Part shown: one piece after another, positions 33,151-42,025 of the stretch | Numbering within the stretch: the stretch's first letter is position 1 | How the letters are laid out: every line of letters starts with the position of its first letter | Source: Streptomyces prunicolor NBRC 13075 | GTDB lineage: Bacteria > Actinomycetota > Actinomycetes > Streptomycetales > Streptomycetaceae | Assembly: GCF_000367365.1 (NCBI RefSeq) | Contig: NZ_BARF01000141.1 | Location: 1 to 43,486 of the forward strand | DNA length: 43,486 nucleotides | Direction: 5' to 3' | Notes under the pieces: model-generated | What the model was told of the DNA's origin: nothing | Seen by the model: the letters and a program-made list of their open reading frames with translations, nothing else | Database searches by the model: none | Position numbers and translations under genes: made by a program

Positions 33151-36100
33151 CCGCCCTGCCCACCCCCGCGCCCGGCCGGTGGCGTCCGCTGCGCATCGGC
33201 CTGGTCGATCTCTTCTACTACGACACCGAGGAGTTCTGGTTCCGGGACGGACGGTTGCTGTTGCGTGGCAACAACGGCACCGGCAAGTCCAAGGTCCTCG
33301 CCCTCACCCTGCCCTTCCTCCTGGACGGCGACCTGTCCGCGCGCCGCGTGGAGCCCGACGCCGACCCCGGCAAACGCATGGAGTGGAACCTGCTGCTGGG
33401 CGGGCAGCATCCGTACCCCGAGCGGCTCGGCTACACCTGGATCGAGTTCGGCCGCCATGACGAGGCCACCGGACAGGACCGCTTCCTCACCCTGGCCTGC
33501 GGGCTGAAGGCGGTGGCGGGGCGCGGCATCGCCCGTCACTGGTACGCCGTCACCGACCAGCGGATCGGACCGGAACTCAGTCTGCTCGACGCCACCGGCA
33601 CCGCGCTGTCGCGGGACCGGCTCGCGGAGGCTCTCACCGGGCGCGGCATGGTGTACGACACGGCCACGGCGTACCGCAGGGCGGTGGACGAGGCGCTGTT
33701 CGGGCTGGGTGAGCGGCGGTATGCGGCCCTGGTGGACCTGCTCGTCCAGCTGCGCCAGCCGCAGCTGTCGAAGCGGCCCAATGAAACGGCTCTCTCGCGT
33801 GCGCTGACCGAGGCGCTGCCGCCCATGGACCAGGCGGTGATCGCCGATGTGGCCGAGGCGTTCCGGTCCTTGGACGAGGAGAAGGAGGAGCTGCGGGCGG
33901 CCACCGAGGCCGAGCGCGCCGCCTCCGCCTTCCTGGACCACTACCGCCGCTACGCCCGCGTCGCCACCCGCCGCCGCGCCCGGCTCCCCCGGCACGAACA
34001 CGCCCGCTACGAACAGCTGAACCGCGACCTCGCGCAGGCCCAGACCGAGCGGTCGCAGGCCGAGGAGGACAGGGAGCGGATCGCTGTGCGGCTCGCACAT
34101 CTGGAGGAGAGTGCCGCGCGGCTGAAGGCGCAGGAGGCCGCGCTGCGCGAGGGCCCCGAGATGCGCAGCGCCCGGGAGTTGGAGCAGGCGGCGGCGGACG
34201 CACGCCGCACCGCCGGGGAGCTTTCCCGCACCGAGGCGGACCGGGAGCAGGCCGCCCAGGCGCACACCCGCGCCCTGGGCCGCCTTGAGGGTGCCGGCAG
34301 GCGGTTCGCGGCGGCCGAGGAGCAGGCCGCGGACACGCTCGCGCGCGAACGGGGGGCGGCCTCGGCCGCCCGACTCGACGCCGATCTGCGCATTGAGGGC
34401 GCGCCGGAGGCCGAACTGCGCCGCGCGGCCGAGGAATCGGTGGCGCGCAGGCGACGCACGGTCGACCACGTGGAGGAGATGGCGTCCCGCGCCGAGGAGG
34501 CCGCCGCCGAGCGGCGCGCCGCCGCCCGCCGGCTGGACGAGGCGCAGACCGAGGCCGGGCACACTGCCGAGCGGCAGGCCCAGGCGGAGGCCGCCGCAGT
34601 CCGGGCGGGCCGGGAACTGGTCGCCGCCGTACGCGAACACCTCGACGTGTGCGAGGAGTTGACCCCACAGGACCCGGTGGGTCTGCTGGACGGTCTGCAG
34701 GACTGGGTCACGCATCTGCGGGGTCCCTCTCCCGCGCGGGTGCATGCCGCCGACGCCCATCGTGCCCGGGCCGCGAACCTGGCCGACCGGACGGCGGCTC
34801 TCGGTCAACGGCTGACCGAGCTGAACACCCGGCGCGCCGAGAGCGAGCGGGAGCTGGCCGACCTGGAGGCTGGCGGCCAGCGCGGTCCCACGGCACCGCA
34901 CACACGTGCACCCGGCGTGCGCGAGCCGGCGCCAGGAGCGCCCCTGTGGCGGTTGGTCGACTTCCACGATCACGTCACCGCCGGTGAACGCGCGGGTCTG
35001 GAGGCGGCGTTGGAGGCCTCCGGCATCCTGGATGCCTGGGTGTGCCCGGACGGTAGCGTCCTGCGCGCGGACCTGCACGACGTCCTGCTGTCACCGGGCG
35101 CCCCGCTCACCGGGGCGGTGCTCGGCGACGTGCTGCGCCCGGCAGTCGACCACGGTGATCCGCGCGCCGCGGCGGTGGGCGAGCAGACGGTGGCGCTCCT
35201 TCTGACTGCCGTCGGGCTCGGCTCCGGCGGCGACACCTGGGTGGCGGCGGACGGCCGTTTCCGCGTCGGAGCGCTGACCGGCAGCTGGTCGAAGCAGGCC
35301 GCCGTATACGTGGGCGAGGGCGCCCGTGAAGAGGCGCGCCGGGCCCGGGTCACCGCTCTGCGCGGCGAACTGAACGCTCTGGCAGGCCAGTTGAATAAGC
35401 TGGAGGCCGAGCGGGCAACGGTGGCCCGACGTCGCCGCACTCTGGATGCCGAATTGGCCGCCGTTCCCGACGACGCCGCCCTGCGCCACGCACACGCCCT
35501 GGCCGCGGCCGCCGCGGACGCCGCCCACCGGGCCCGCGCCCGCCAGGACGAACGCTCGGCCGACCTGGCCGCGGCGGCCGGGCAGGAAGCCGAGGCCGTC
35601 GCCGAACTCACCGACACGGCAGTGGCTGTGAACCTGCCCGCCGACCGTCCGCAGCTGCTCGTCGTCCGCCAGGCGCTGGCCGACTACGCCGCCGTCCTGG
35701 CCGCTCTGTGGCCCGCCCTGCGCGAGCGGGCAGATGCCGGACGCGCGGTGGCCGACGAGCGCGCGGAAGCCGAGGCTGCGGGCGCGCGGGTGGCGGAACT
35801 GGCTCTGCGTGCCGAGGAGTCGGCCCGCCTGGCGGCCGCCGCCGACGAACGGCACACCACCTTGCGCTCCACCGTCGGCGCCGCCGTCGCGGAGCTGGAG
35901 CGGCGCCTGGCCGCCACCGCCGAGGCCCTGGTCGCCTGCGACCGCGACCAGCGCCGCTCCCGCGAGGAGCACACCGCTGCCGGCCGGCGCGTCGGCCATG
36001 CGGAGGGCCGTCTCGAGCAGTTGGAGAAGGACGTGGGCGAGGCCGCCGCTTCGCGCGCCGAGGCGATCGCCGCGCTCCAGCGTTTCGCGGCCACCGGACT

Positions 36101-37295
36101 GCTGGCCGTCGCGCTGCCCGAGGCGGCCGTGCCCCCGCTGGACGACGGACCATGGGCGGCCACCCCGGCCGTCGCGCTCGCCCGCGCCATCGAGGCGCAG
36201 CTGTCGGGCACGTCCGGCACCGACGACTCCGACGGCGCCTGGGAACGCGTCCAGAAACGGCTCAGCGAGGAGTACAAGAAACTCCAGGACGCCCTCTCCC
36301 GCGGCGGCCACACCGCCACGGCCCGCATGGTCGAGGACGGCATGGTCGTCGACATCGTCTACCAGGGCCGTAGGCGCACCGTGCCCGACCTGGCCGCGGC
36401 CCTCTCCGCCGAGGTGACCGAACTGGCGCACATCCTGTCCGCGCACGAACGCGAGATCCTCGAAACCCACCTGCTCACCGAGGTCGCGGGCACCCTGCAA
36501 GAGCTGATCGCCGCCGCCGAGCGGCAGGTGCGGGCCATGAACGCCGAACTGCTGGAGCGGCCCACGTCCACCGGCATGAAGCTGCGTCTGGTGTGGCGCT
36601 CCTCGCGCAAGGCGCCGACCGGGCTGGCCCAGGCAAGGGAGCGCCTGCGCCAGTCCGCAGACGCCTGGGCACCCGAGGACCGGGCTGCGGTGGGGGAGTT
36701 CCTGCAGGCCGAGATCGCCCGTCGGCAGTCCGACGACACGGCGGGCAGCTGGCTTGAGGTGCTCACCGCAGCGCTGGACTACCGGTCCTGGCACGAGTTC
36801 GGCATCGAGCGCCACCAGCACGGCGCCTGGGTTCCGGCCACCGGCCCCGCCTCCGGCGGCGAACGCGTCCTGGCCGTGTCCGTACCGCTGTTCGCCGCCG
36901 CCTCCTCGCACTACGCCACGGCCGCCCCCGACGCCCCACGCCTCGTCACCCTGGACGAGGCGTTCGCGGGCGTGGACGACGACTCACGGGCCAAGTGCCT
37001 GGGCCTGCTGCACGCCTTCGACCTGGATGTGGTGATGACCAGCGAACGCGAGTGGGCCTGCTACCCCCAGGTCCCCGGCATCGCCATCGCCCAGCTCTCC
37101 CGCGTCGACGAGATCGCCGCGGTCCTGGTGACCCGCTGGGAATGGGACGGCACCGATCGCGTACGGGGGAATGAACCGGATCACCGCCTGGCGACCCTCC
37201 CCGCACAGGCTGCTCCCCCGGATGCTGCGGTCGGCGCGGCGACACCCGTACCCACCGAGGGCACCGACTCCGGCCAGGACCCGCTGTGGGCATGA
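33147..37295 (+). CDS. jetC: Wadjet SMC-like ATPase JetC (TIGR02680 family)
   Basis: 1382 residues from GTG 33147 in a GTGA overlap. Walker A is GNNGTGKS (41-48). Coiled coils run from about 230 to 580 and 720 to 1060, broken by a hinge-like block starting LWRLVDFHDHVTAGERAGLE (about 600). The ABC signature is SGGER (about 1236-1240), and Walker B is LVTLDEAFAGVD with D1270-E1271. JetC forms the motor that extrudes DNA loops, measures plasmid size and hands circular DNA to JetD for cutting. It is full length with all ATPase motifs intact, so the system should be active. Confidence 0.95.
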   Translation: MTALPTPAPGRWRPLRIGLVDLFYYDTEEFWFRDGRLLLRGNNGTGKSKVLALTLPFLLDGDLSARRVEPDADPGKRMEWNLLLGGQHPYPERLGYTWIEFGRHDEATGQDRFLTLACGLKAVAGRGIARHWYAVTDQRIGPELSLLDATGTALSRDRLAEALTGRGMVYDTATAYRRAVDEALFGLGERRYAALVDLLVQLRQPQLSKRPNETALSRALTEALPPMDQAVIADVAEAFRSLDEEKEELRAATEAERAASAFLDHYRRYARVATRRRARLPRHEHARYEQLNRDLAQAQTERSQAEEDRERIAVRLAHLEESAARLKAQEAALREGPEMRSARELEQAAADARRTAGELSRTEADREQAAQAHTRALGRLEGAGRRFAAAEEQAADTLARERGAASAARLDADLRIEGAPEAELRRAAEESVARRRRTVDHVEEMASRAEEAAAERRAAARRLDEAQTEAGHTAERQAQAEAAAVRAGRELVAAVREHLDVCEELTPQDPVGLLDGLQDWVTHLRGPSPARVHAADAHRARAANLADRTAALGQRLTELNTRRAESERELADLEAGGQRGPTAPHTRAPGVREPAPGAPLWRLVDFHDHVTAGERAGLEAALEASGILDAWVCPDGSVLRADLHDVLLSPGAPLTGAVLGDVLRPAVDHGDPRAAAVGEQTVALLLTAVGLGSGGDTWVAADGRFRVGALTGSWSKQAAVYVGEGAREEARRARVTALRGELNALAGQLNKLEAERATVARRRRTLDAELAAVPDDAALRHAHALAAAAADAAHRARARQDERSADLAAAAGQEAEAVAELTDTAVAVNLPADRPQLLVVRQALADYAAVLAALWPALRERADAGRAVADERAEAEAAGARVAELALRAEESARLAAAADERHTTLRSTVGAAVAELERRLAATAEALVACDRDQRRSREEHTAAGRRVGHAEGRLEQLEKDVGEAAASRAEAIAALQRFAATGLLAVALPEAAVPPLDDGPWAATPAVALARAIEAQLSGTSGTDDSDGAWERVQKRLSEEYKKLQDALSRGGHTATARMVEDGMVVDIVYQGRRRTVPDLAAALSAEVTELAHILSAHEREILETHLLTEVAGTLQELIAAAERQVRAMNAELLERPTSTGMKLRLVWRSSRKAPTGLAQARERLRQSADAWAPEDRAAVGEFLQAEIARRQSDDTAGSWLEVLTAALDYRSWHEFGIERHQHGAWVPATGPASGGERVLAVSVPLFAAASSHYATAAPDAPRLVTLDEAFAGVDDDSRAKCLGLLHAFDLDVVMTSEREWACYPQVPGIAIAQLSRVDEIAAVLVTRWEWDGTDRVRGNEPDHRLATLPAQAAPPDAAVGAATPVPTEGTDSGQDPLWA

Positions 37296-38548
37296 ACAGG
37301 CCAGGGCTACCCGGCTCCCCCGACGAACCCGGCCCACGCATCGACCTCGACCGCCTCGGCCGGCTGCTCGGCGACCCCGGCCTGGCCTGGCTGGTCGAGC
37401 GCGTCCGGCGCCGCATGGAGCGGGACGAACCCCTCACCGGCCCGCTCACCCTGACCGCCCCCACCCCCGCCGAACGCGCCGCCGCCGAACGCCTGTTGGG
37501 CCGCGCCCCACGCGCCGGACGCTCACTGACCGTGCGCCTCGACGCGGTGGATACAGTGCTGCGCCGCTCCGGCATCAGCCCCGACGGCCTCGCCACGGCC
37601 GTCACCGCGCTCACCGGCCGCGTCGCCCGGCTCGCCGACGTACGCGAACAGGAGGCGAACGCCTGGCAGGAGGCATACGCCCCACTGGCCGCGCTGCGCC
37701 CCGAACTGGCCGAGTGGGCCGACCAGTTGCGCAAGGACGGTCTCGTACGCCGCCTCGCCCGCACCCCGCAGACGGCGAAGGTCCTGCTCACCGACGCCAC
37801 GACGGCCCTGCGGCCACTGCCCGCCGACCCGGCGGTGTCCCTGCCCGCCTTCGCCGCCACCGCTCTCGGCGACGCTCACGCGCTCGACGACGGAACCCCG
37901 CTCGCCACGATCGTCCTCTCAGGCATCCGTGCCCTGACCGGCTTCCCCGACGGCAGCGGAGCCGAATGGCGCCGCGAGGCGTGGGCCTCGGCAGGCCTGC
38001 TCAGAGATGCCCTCTCCTCCACCGTCCTCACCCTGGGCCTGCGCGGCACCCCCGCTCTCGACTGGATGACCGACGCGGGCGAACCGGCCGTCCTGACGCT
38101 GCGCCAGCTCACCCACACCCCGCCGAGGATGGCGCCCGGGGTCGTGTACGTCTGCGAGAACCCGACCGTCCTGGCCACCGCGGCCGACACCCACGGCCCC
38201 GCCTGCCCACCCCTGGTCTGCCTCCAGGGCCAGCCCTCGGCCGCCGCCCTCACCCTGCTGCGCCACCTCCACTCCCACGGATCCACGCTCCGCTACCACG
38301 GCGACTTCGACTGGGGCGGTCTGCGGATCGCCGACGCGCTGCTGCGCCGCATCCCCTGGCAGCCCTGGCACTACACCGCCGCCGACTACCGCACAGCGGC
38401 CGCCGCCACACCGTTGGCCCCACCCCTCACCGGCACACCGACCGACGCGGCGTGGGATCCCGCACTGGCCGTGGCGCTGGGCGAACTCGGGGTGCGCATC
38501 GAGGAGGAGACCGTCCTGGACATCCTTCTGGCCGACCTCGCGCTTTGA
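37292..38548 (+). CDS. jetD: Wadjet nuclease JetD (TIGR02679/DUF2399, Toprim)
   Basis: 418 residues from ATG 37292 in an ATGA overlap with jetC. The N-terminal half is helical (LDRLGRLLGDPGLAWLVERV, ALTGRVARLADVREQEANAW). The C-terminal DUF2399 Toprim domain shows the metal-binding glutamate in VYVCENPTV and the DxD in YHGDFDWGGLRIA, as in topoisomerase VI subunit A. JetD makes the double-strand cut that destroys small circular plasmids. Key residues are present. It closes the operon; a weak 7-bp hairpin at 38558-38583 is the only terminator candidate. Confidence 0.92.
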   Translation: MNRPGLPGSPDEPGPRIDLDRLGRLLGDPGLAWLVERVRRRMERDEPLTGPLTLTAPTPAERAAAERLLGRAPRAGRSLTVRLDAVDTVLRRSGISPDGLATAVTALTGRVARLADVREQEANAWQEAYAPLAALRPELAEWADQLRKDGLVRRLARTPQTAKVLLTDATTALRPLPADPAVSLPAFAATALGDAHALDDGTPLATIVLSGIRALTGFPDGSGAEWRREAWASAGLLRDALSSTVLTLGLRGTPALDWMTDAGEPAVLTLRQLTHTPPRMAPGVVYVCENPTVLATAADTHGPACPPLVCLQGQPSAAALTLLRHLHSHGSTLRYHGDFDWGGLRIADALLRRIPWQPWHYTAADYRTAAAATPLAPPLTGTPTDAAWDPALAVALGELGVRIEEETVLDILLADLAL

Positions 38549-39067
38549 GCTCGTCGTGCGGGCGGTACGTGGACATCGCCCGCCGACAGCCAGGTCATTC
38601 CGGTCGGCCGTGAGCTCCTGAGCCCTGTGCCAACGCGACATCCTCGTTCAAGCAACGGCTCTGGAGATCCCCTATTCGTCCGCGTTCCGCTCCCCAGGTC
38701 GTGGCAGTTCTGCTGGGTGTGCGCCGTTCTTGCGGCCCTGGCGCGGAGGCTGCCGCCGACGCGCAACATCAACAACGGCGCCCCCGATCCCCCGCAGGCA
38801 CGCACCCGCCCGTTCACCCGCCGTCCCCTGTTTTCCTTTGTTGGGGGGCGAGCGCGGGGGGGTGCAGAGGGGGATGTCGGGCTGCCGACCACGCCAACAA
38901 GTCCCTGGTGACCTGCGGATACGTCACCCTGGCGCGCAACGGAGTGGACAGGTGCCGGCGGGGATATCGACGCGGTTGTCGGCCCGTTCGGCGGCGGTGT
39001 TGTCGCATCGTGACCGTGGTCGGGCCGTCCTGGTCGCAGGTGTGGTCGGAGTTGGCGGCTGTCGTGG
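38549..39067. other. region between the Wadjet operon and the IS256 element
   Basis: A weak hairpin (GCGGGCG/CGCCCGC, 38558-38583) may end the Wadjet transcript. A minus-strand frame ending near 38814 (TYPQVTRDLLAWSAARH) is open but unrecognised. The rest shows no signal and may be debris of conjugative-element genes. Confidence 0.4.
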
Positions 39068-40498
39068 GATGGTGTCCCGCCGAGTGGTGTAGTCACTGGC
39101 CGAGCTGGTTCGGTCCCTGCTGTGGCGGAAGTTGATGGTCGTCCTCGTCTGTCTTGGCGGTGAGGAGTTCGGCCATGGAGGCTTCGGAGAGGTAGCGGCG
39201 GTCGAAGACCTGCCATTCGTCGTGGAGTTCGGCCAGGACCGCGGCGGCCAGCCGGTCCAGGGCGGCGGGGTTGGGGAAGACCTGGACGACGTCGGCCCGG
39301 CGTTTGATCTCCCGGTTCAGCCGCTCCAGCGGGTTGGTGGACCAGATCTTCTTCCAGTGCGTCGGCGGGAAGTCCGCGAACGCAGTGATATCCGTCGCGG
39401 CGTCCAGCAGCATCCTCTTGACCTGGGGGAACTGCCGTCCGAGCATGTCGGCCACCACATTCAGCTGGGTGCGTACTGCCTCGCCGGTGGTCTGCGCGAA
39501 GACGGTGCGGATAGTCGCCGCGACCATCTCTCCTGACCCCTTTTCGATCACGCCGAAGACGTCTCGCACGAAGTGAACTCGGCACCTTTGCCAGGCCGAG
39601 CCGAGGAAGACGGTGCGGATCGCGGCCACCAGGCCACTATGGCTGTCGGAGATGACCAGCTGGACATTGTCCAGGCCGCGGGCCCGTAAGGAACGCAGGA
39701 ACTTCGCCCAGAACGGCTTCGACTCGCTGTCGCCGACCATCAGTCCGAGGATCTCGCGGTGCCCAGTGGCGGAGATGCCGGTGGCGATGACCACCGCCTG
39801 CGAGACGATCCGATGGTTCACCCTGGCCTCGCAGTAGGTGGCGTCCAGGAAGACGTAGGGGAAGACGGTGTGGTCCAGCGGACGTTCCTTGAACGCGGTC
39901 AGTTCGGCGTCGAGTTCGCCGCAGATCCGCGACACCTCGGATTTGGAGATCCCGGTGTCGGCGCCGAGGGCTTTGACCAGGTCATCGACCGAGCGGGTGG
40001 ACACGCCGTGCACGTATGCCTCCATCACCACGGCAAACAGGGCCCGGTCGATTCGCCGGCGCCGCTCGAGCAGCGAGGGGAAGAACGATCCGGTCCGGAC
40101 CTTGGGGATCTTGAGGTCGAGGTCGCCGGCCTGGGTGGTCAGCAGCCGTTCGCGGTGGCCGTTGCGCCACGTGGTGCACTGATCGGAGTGCTCGCCCGGG
40201 GCGGCACCGATGATGTCGGTCGCCTCGGCCTCGATGAGTTCGTGCAGGATGCGCTCGCACAGCATCCTGATCGTCTCAACTCCGTCGGCCGCACGTAGTG
40301 ACTGAAGCAGCTGGATCAGGTCAGACTGGGACAAGGCCATCGTGCGCTCCTCCGGTTGAACTGCCCGTTCACCAGGAAGACTTGCGCGATGGCCGACCCT
40401 TGTTCAGGGAGCAGTCACCGACAGCGGGTGCACGCCCCGGGCAGACACCCGCGCGTTCCAGGGCCCTGACCGGCTACACCACTCGGCGGGACACCATC
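39068..40498 (-). mobile_element. complete IS256-family insertion sequence
   Basis: 1,431 bp, bounded by perfect 25-bp inverted repeats at 39068-39092 and 40474-40498 (each beginning GATGGTGTCCCGCC when read inward). It carries one transposase gene. I could not find a clear 8-9 bp target duplication. It lies at the 3' end of the DUF2637 gene. Confidence 0.9.
39093..40340 (-). CDS. IS256-family (Mutator-like) transposase
   Basis: 415 residues; intact. DDE triad at D166 (FLDATYCEAR), D232 (VISDSHSGL) and E339 (STNPLERLNREIKRR). The family block with C253-x2-H256 (QRCRVHFVRD) lies between the second and third acid. The N-terminus contains the helix-turn-helix-like region that binds the terminal repeats (about 1-60). 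The gene stops at the inner edge of the left inverted repeat. With intact motifs and perfect ends the element is probably still mobile. Confidence 0.97.
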   Translation of the reverse strand: MALSQSDLIQLLQSLRAADGVETIRMLCERILHELIEAEATDIIGAAPGEHSDQCTTWRNGHRERLLTTQAGDLDLKIPKVRTGSFFPSLLERRRRIDRALFAVVMEAYVHGVSTRSVDDLVKALGADTGISKSEVSRICGELDAELTAFKERPLDHTVFPYVFLDATYCEARVNHRIVSQAVVIATGISATGHREILGLMVGDSESKPFWAKFLRSLRARGLDNVQLVISDSHSGLVAAIRTVFLGSAWQRCRVHFVRDVFGVIEKGSGEMVAATIRTVFAQTTGEAVRTQLNVVADMLGRQFPQVKRMLLDAATDITAFADFPPTHWKKIWSTNPLERLNREIKRRADVVQVFPNPAALDRLAAAVLAELHDEWQVFDRRYLSEASMAELLTAKTDEDDHQLPPQQGPNQLGQ

Positions 40499-41138
40499 TC
40501 CCGTAGCTGCGGCTACCTCGCGCGAGAGCCGCCAGCTGCCTCGATCGCCCGGCTCCGATCCGCACCTCCTTCCGCAGAGTTTCGGCCGACGCGGGGCGCT
40601 GGTGAAGCTCCCGGTGCCGGGCATCAAGCAGCCGAGCCCGTACCAGCAATGGGTCGTCGTCATCGTGCAGCCGCTCGCTCTTCGCCTGCCCCCTTCGCCC
40701 TCCCCGCTCCCCCTGCATGCCATCCGGGCGGCGCACCAGAAACTCCACTGACAACAGCGGCGCCGCCGGAGGCCACCCAGCAACCAACACCGGCTTCCAC
40801 TCCAAAGCCGGGGCTGCCGCAACATTCGCCACCAGGGAGACCGCGATACCCAGAAGGAACGCCGACCGCGCCGCGCCTCGGGCCCGGCGAGTGTGAGCCC
40901 CAAAAGGCTTCAGCAAGCCGACCGTGGCCAAAAGCAAAAGGCCGTCCACGGACAGCGGCCACAACGAGGCACTGACCGTGTCCGCCCCACCCTGCAACGC
41001 GAACTCCCGCTGGTGAACGTATGACGCATAGGCGGCGACCCCAGCGACCACGAGAGCGCACAGAGGCCGGATCCACACGTCCGGATCGAAGCCCCGCCTC
41101 CCGGCAGCCCTCTCCCGGGGCTCGGTGGCATCGCTCAT
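40404..41138 (-). pseudogene. DUF2637 (SpdB-like) membrane protein, 3' end replaced by IS256
   Basis: The frame starts at ATG 41138. About 213 native codons are followed by codons from the insertion sequence (reading PAEWCS inside its repeat). DUF2637 layout: IRPLCALVVAGVAAYASYVH, ADTVSASLWPLSVDGLLLLA, then SAFLLGIAVSLVANVAAAPA and PVLVAGWPPAAPLLSVEFL, four membrane segments. A C-terminal helix-turn-helix-like region (AETLRKEVRIGAGRSRQLAA) is nearly complete. The family is a spread or transfer component of actinobacterial integrative conjugative elements and plasmids. Only the last few residues may be lost, so it could still work. Confidence 0.8.
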
Positions 41139-41166
41139 CGGACCCACCGCCTGGCACCCGGATCCG

Positions 41167-41185
41167 GTGCACAACGCGTGCACAC
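41167..41185 (+). repeat. right copy of the 19-nt GTGCAC repeat
   Basis: GTGCACAACGCGTGCACAC; one mismatch to 29372-29390. It sits upstream of the DUF2637 gene and 100 bp inside the right boundary repeat. Confidence 0.5.
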
Positions 41186-41282
41186 TTCCACGGGAACTCC
41201 CGGGAAATCGCAGGTAGAAGCGGGAAGACCCCAGACAGGACGAAGGGCCCCGACCGGACCATAAGTCCAGGTCAGAGCCCCG

Positions 41283-41345
41283 CCGACAGACGAGCCGGGC
41301 TGTACGCCGGGTTCTGCCATCCGGTCGCCTTTCGGCAGCCCAACT
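41283..41345 (-). ncRNA. rnpB: sequence resembling the 3' end of RNase P RNA (partial)
   Basis: On the minus strand it reads GCAGAACCCGGCGTACAG then CCCGGCTCGTCTG, preceded by CTGCCGAAAGGCGACC. This resembles the universally conserved 3' segment of bacterial RNase P RNA (ACAGAACCCGGCTTA in E. coli) in its actinobacterial form. The remaining 300-plus bases, including the conserved GAGGAAAGTCCGGGC region, are not found upstream, so it is at most a fragment. It may be the att copy of an element that integrates at the rnpB 3' end. Confidence 0.35.
41287..41311 (+). repeat. right copy of the 25-nt island-boundary repeat (candidate att core)
   Basis: CAGACGAGCCGGGC, T, GTACGCCGGG: one mismatch to 29283-29307, same orientation. 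It lies inside the RNase P RNA-like sequence. Confidence 0.55.
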
Positions 41346-41357
41346 CGGGGGCAACCC

Positions 41358-41648
41358 TCAAGAGTCTGCGCACGGATCCTTTACTGCGGCCCCCTTGGAG
41401 CTTGCTCCGGGACCGGGGATGGGAAGACCAGCGGACATCAACTCAACATCCGGGCCGACGATTCGAGTCCGCACCACAACATGCGAGGACCCTCTCGACG
41501 TGGGCAAGTGCCTGAATTGCGGCGCCATCGCCGGATGCCCCATACGAGGCGGCCCGTCGATAACCCTCATCACGCCCTCCCGATCCTTGCACCGTATGTC
41601 ACCCAGCATCCGCACAAGCCAAGCGAGATCGTCCACTGCCGACGTCAC
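41358..41648 (-). CDS. small hypothetical protein, coupled to the gene upstream
   Basis: 96 residues from GTG 41648, which overlaps the stop of the upstream gene by four bases (GTGA). The N-terminus SAVDDLAWLVRMLGDIRCKD is helical and plausible; the rest is low in secondary structure. No family is recognised. The coupling is the main argument that it is real. Confidence 0.4.
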   Translation of the reverse strand: MTSAVDDLAWLVRMLGDIRCKDREGVMRVIDGPPRMGHPAMAPQFRHLPTSRGSSHVVVRTRIVGPDVELMSAGLPIPGPGASSKGAAVKDPCADS

Positions 41649-42025
41649 CGCTCACCGGCAAGATCGAAATCACCCGACGCCTCCGGAACGGCAAGCGGCC
41701 CCTTGGGGCGGCGCCACGGGTGCGCAATGGGCGCGGACACGCCTCGCCACCAGGCATCAGTGGGAAGGGTTCCCGCAGGATCGAAGGGCTCGCCCGGCCG
41801 GGGAAGCGCAACCGCCTGCCCGAACTCCTCAGCAGCGTCCTTCGTCCATTCCCCCAGCTCCGCGGTTGCGTCCAGGGAAGTGGTGTACGGGCTCGACCTG
41901 ATCGGGGGGTTTGCTCCGTCATCGGGACGGTGCCAGCATAGATGAACAGCCACCGGCTGATCTTCGAAGCGTCGAAGGGACACGGCTCCAACGGCGATCA
42001 TCAAAGCCGCGGCCGGCACCGCCAC
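41645..42025 (-). CDS. hypothetical protein
   Basis: 126 residues from GTG 42025, directly after an in-frame stop, with AGAGG overlapping the start region. It begins with a short hydrophobic stretch (AVPAAALMIAVGAVSL) that could be a membrane anchor or signal, then polar sequence (DATAELGEWTKDAAEEFGQA, DAWWRGVSAPIAHPWRRPKG). I know no matching family. It is followed by the coupled gene at 41648. Codon bias is moderate. Confidence 0.4.
   Translation of the reverse strand: MAVPAAALMIAVGAVSLRRFEDQPVAVHLCWHRPDDGANPPIRSSPYTTSLDATAELGEWTKDAAEEFGQAVALPRPGEPFDPAGTLPTDAWWRGVSAPIAHPWRRPKGPLAVPEASGDFDLAGER

Noticed and set aside
34007..36911. Long minus-strand frames opposite jetC
   Set aside because: Shadows of Ala/Glu/Arg-rich coiled-coil codons; no ribosome site, no domain.
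38821..38865. Possible CRISPR or tandem repeat in the G-rich stretch
   Set aside because: Only homopolymer-rich sequence, with no repeat-spacer regularity. No CRISPR array or cas gene is in the window.
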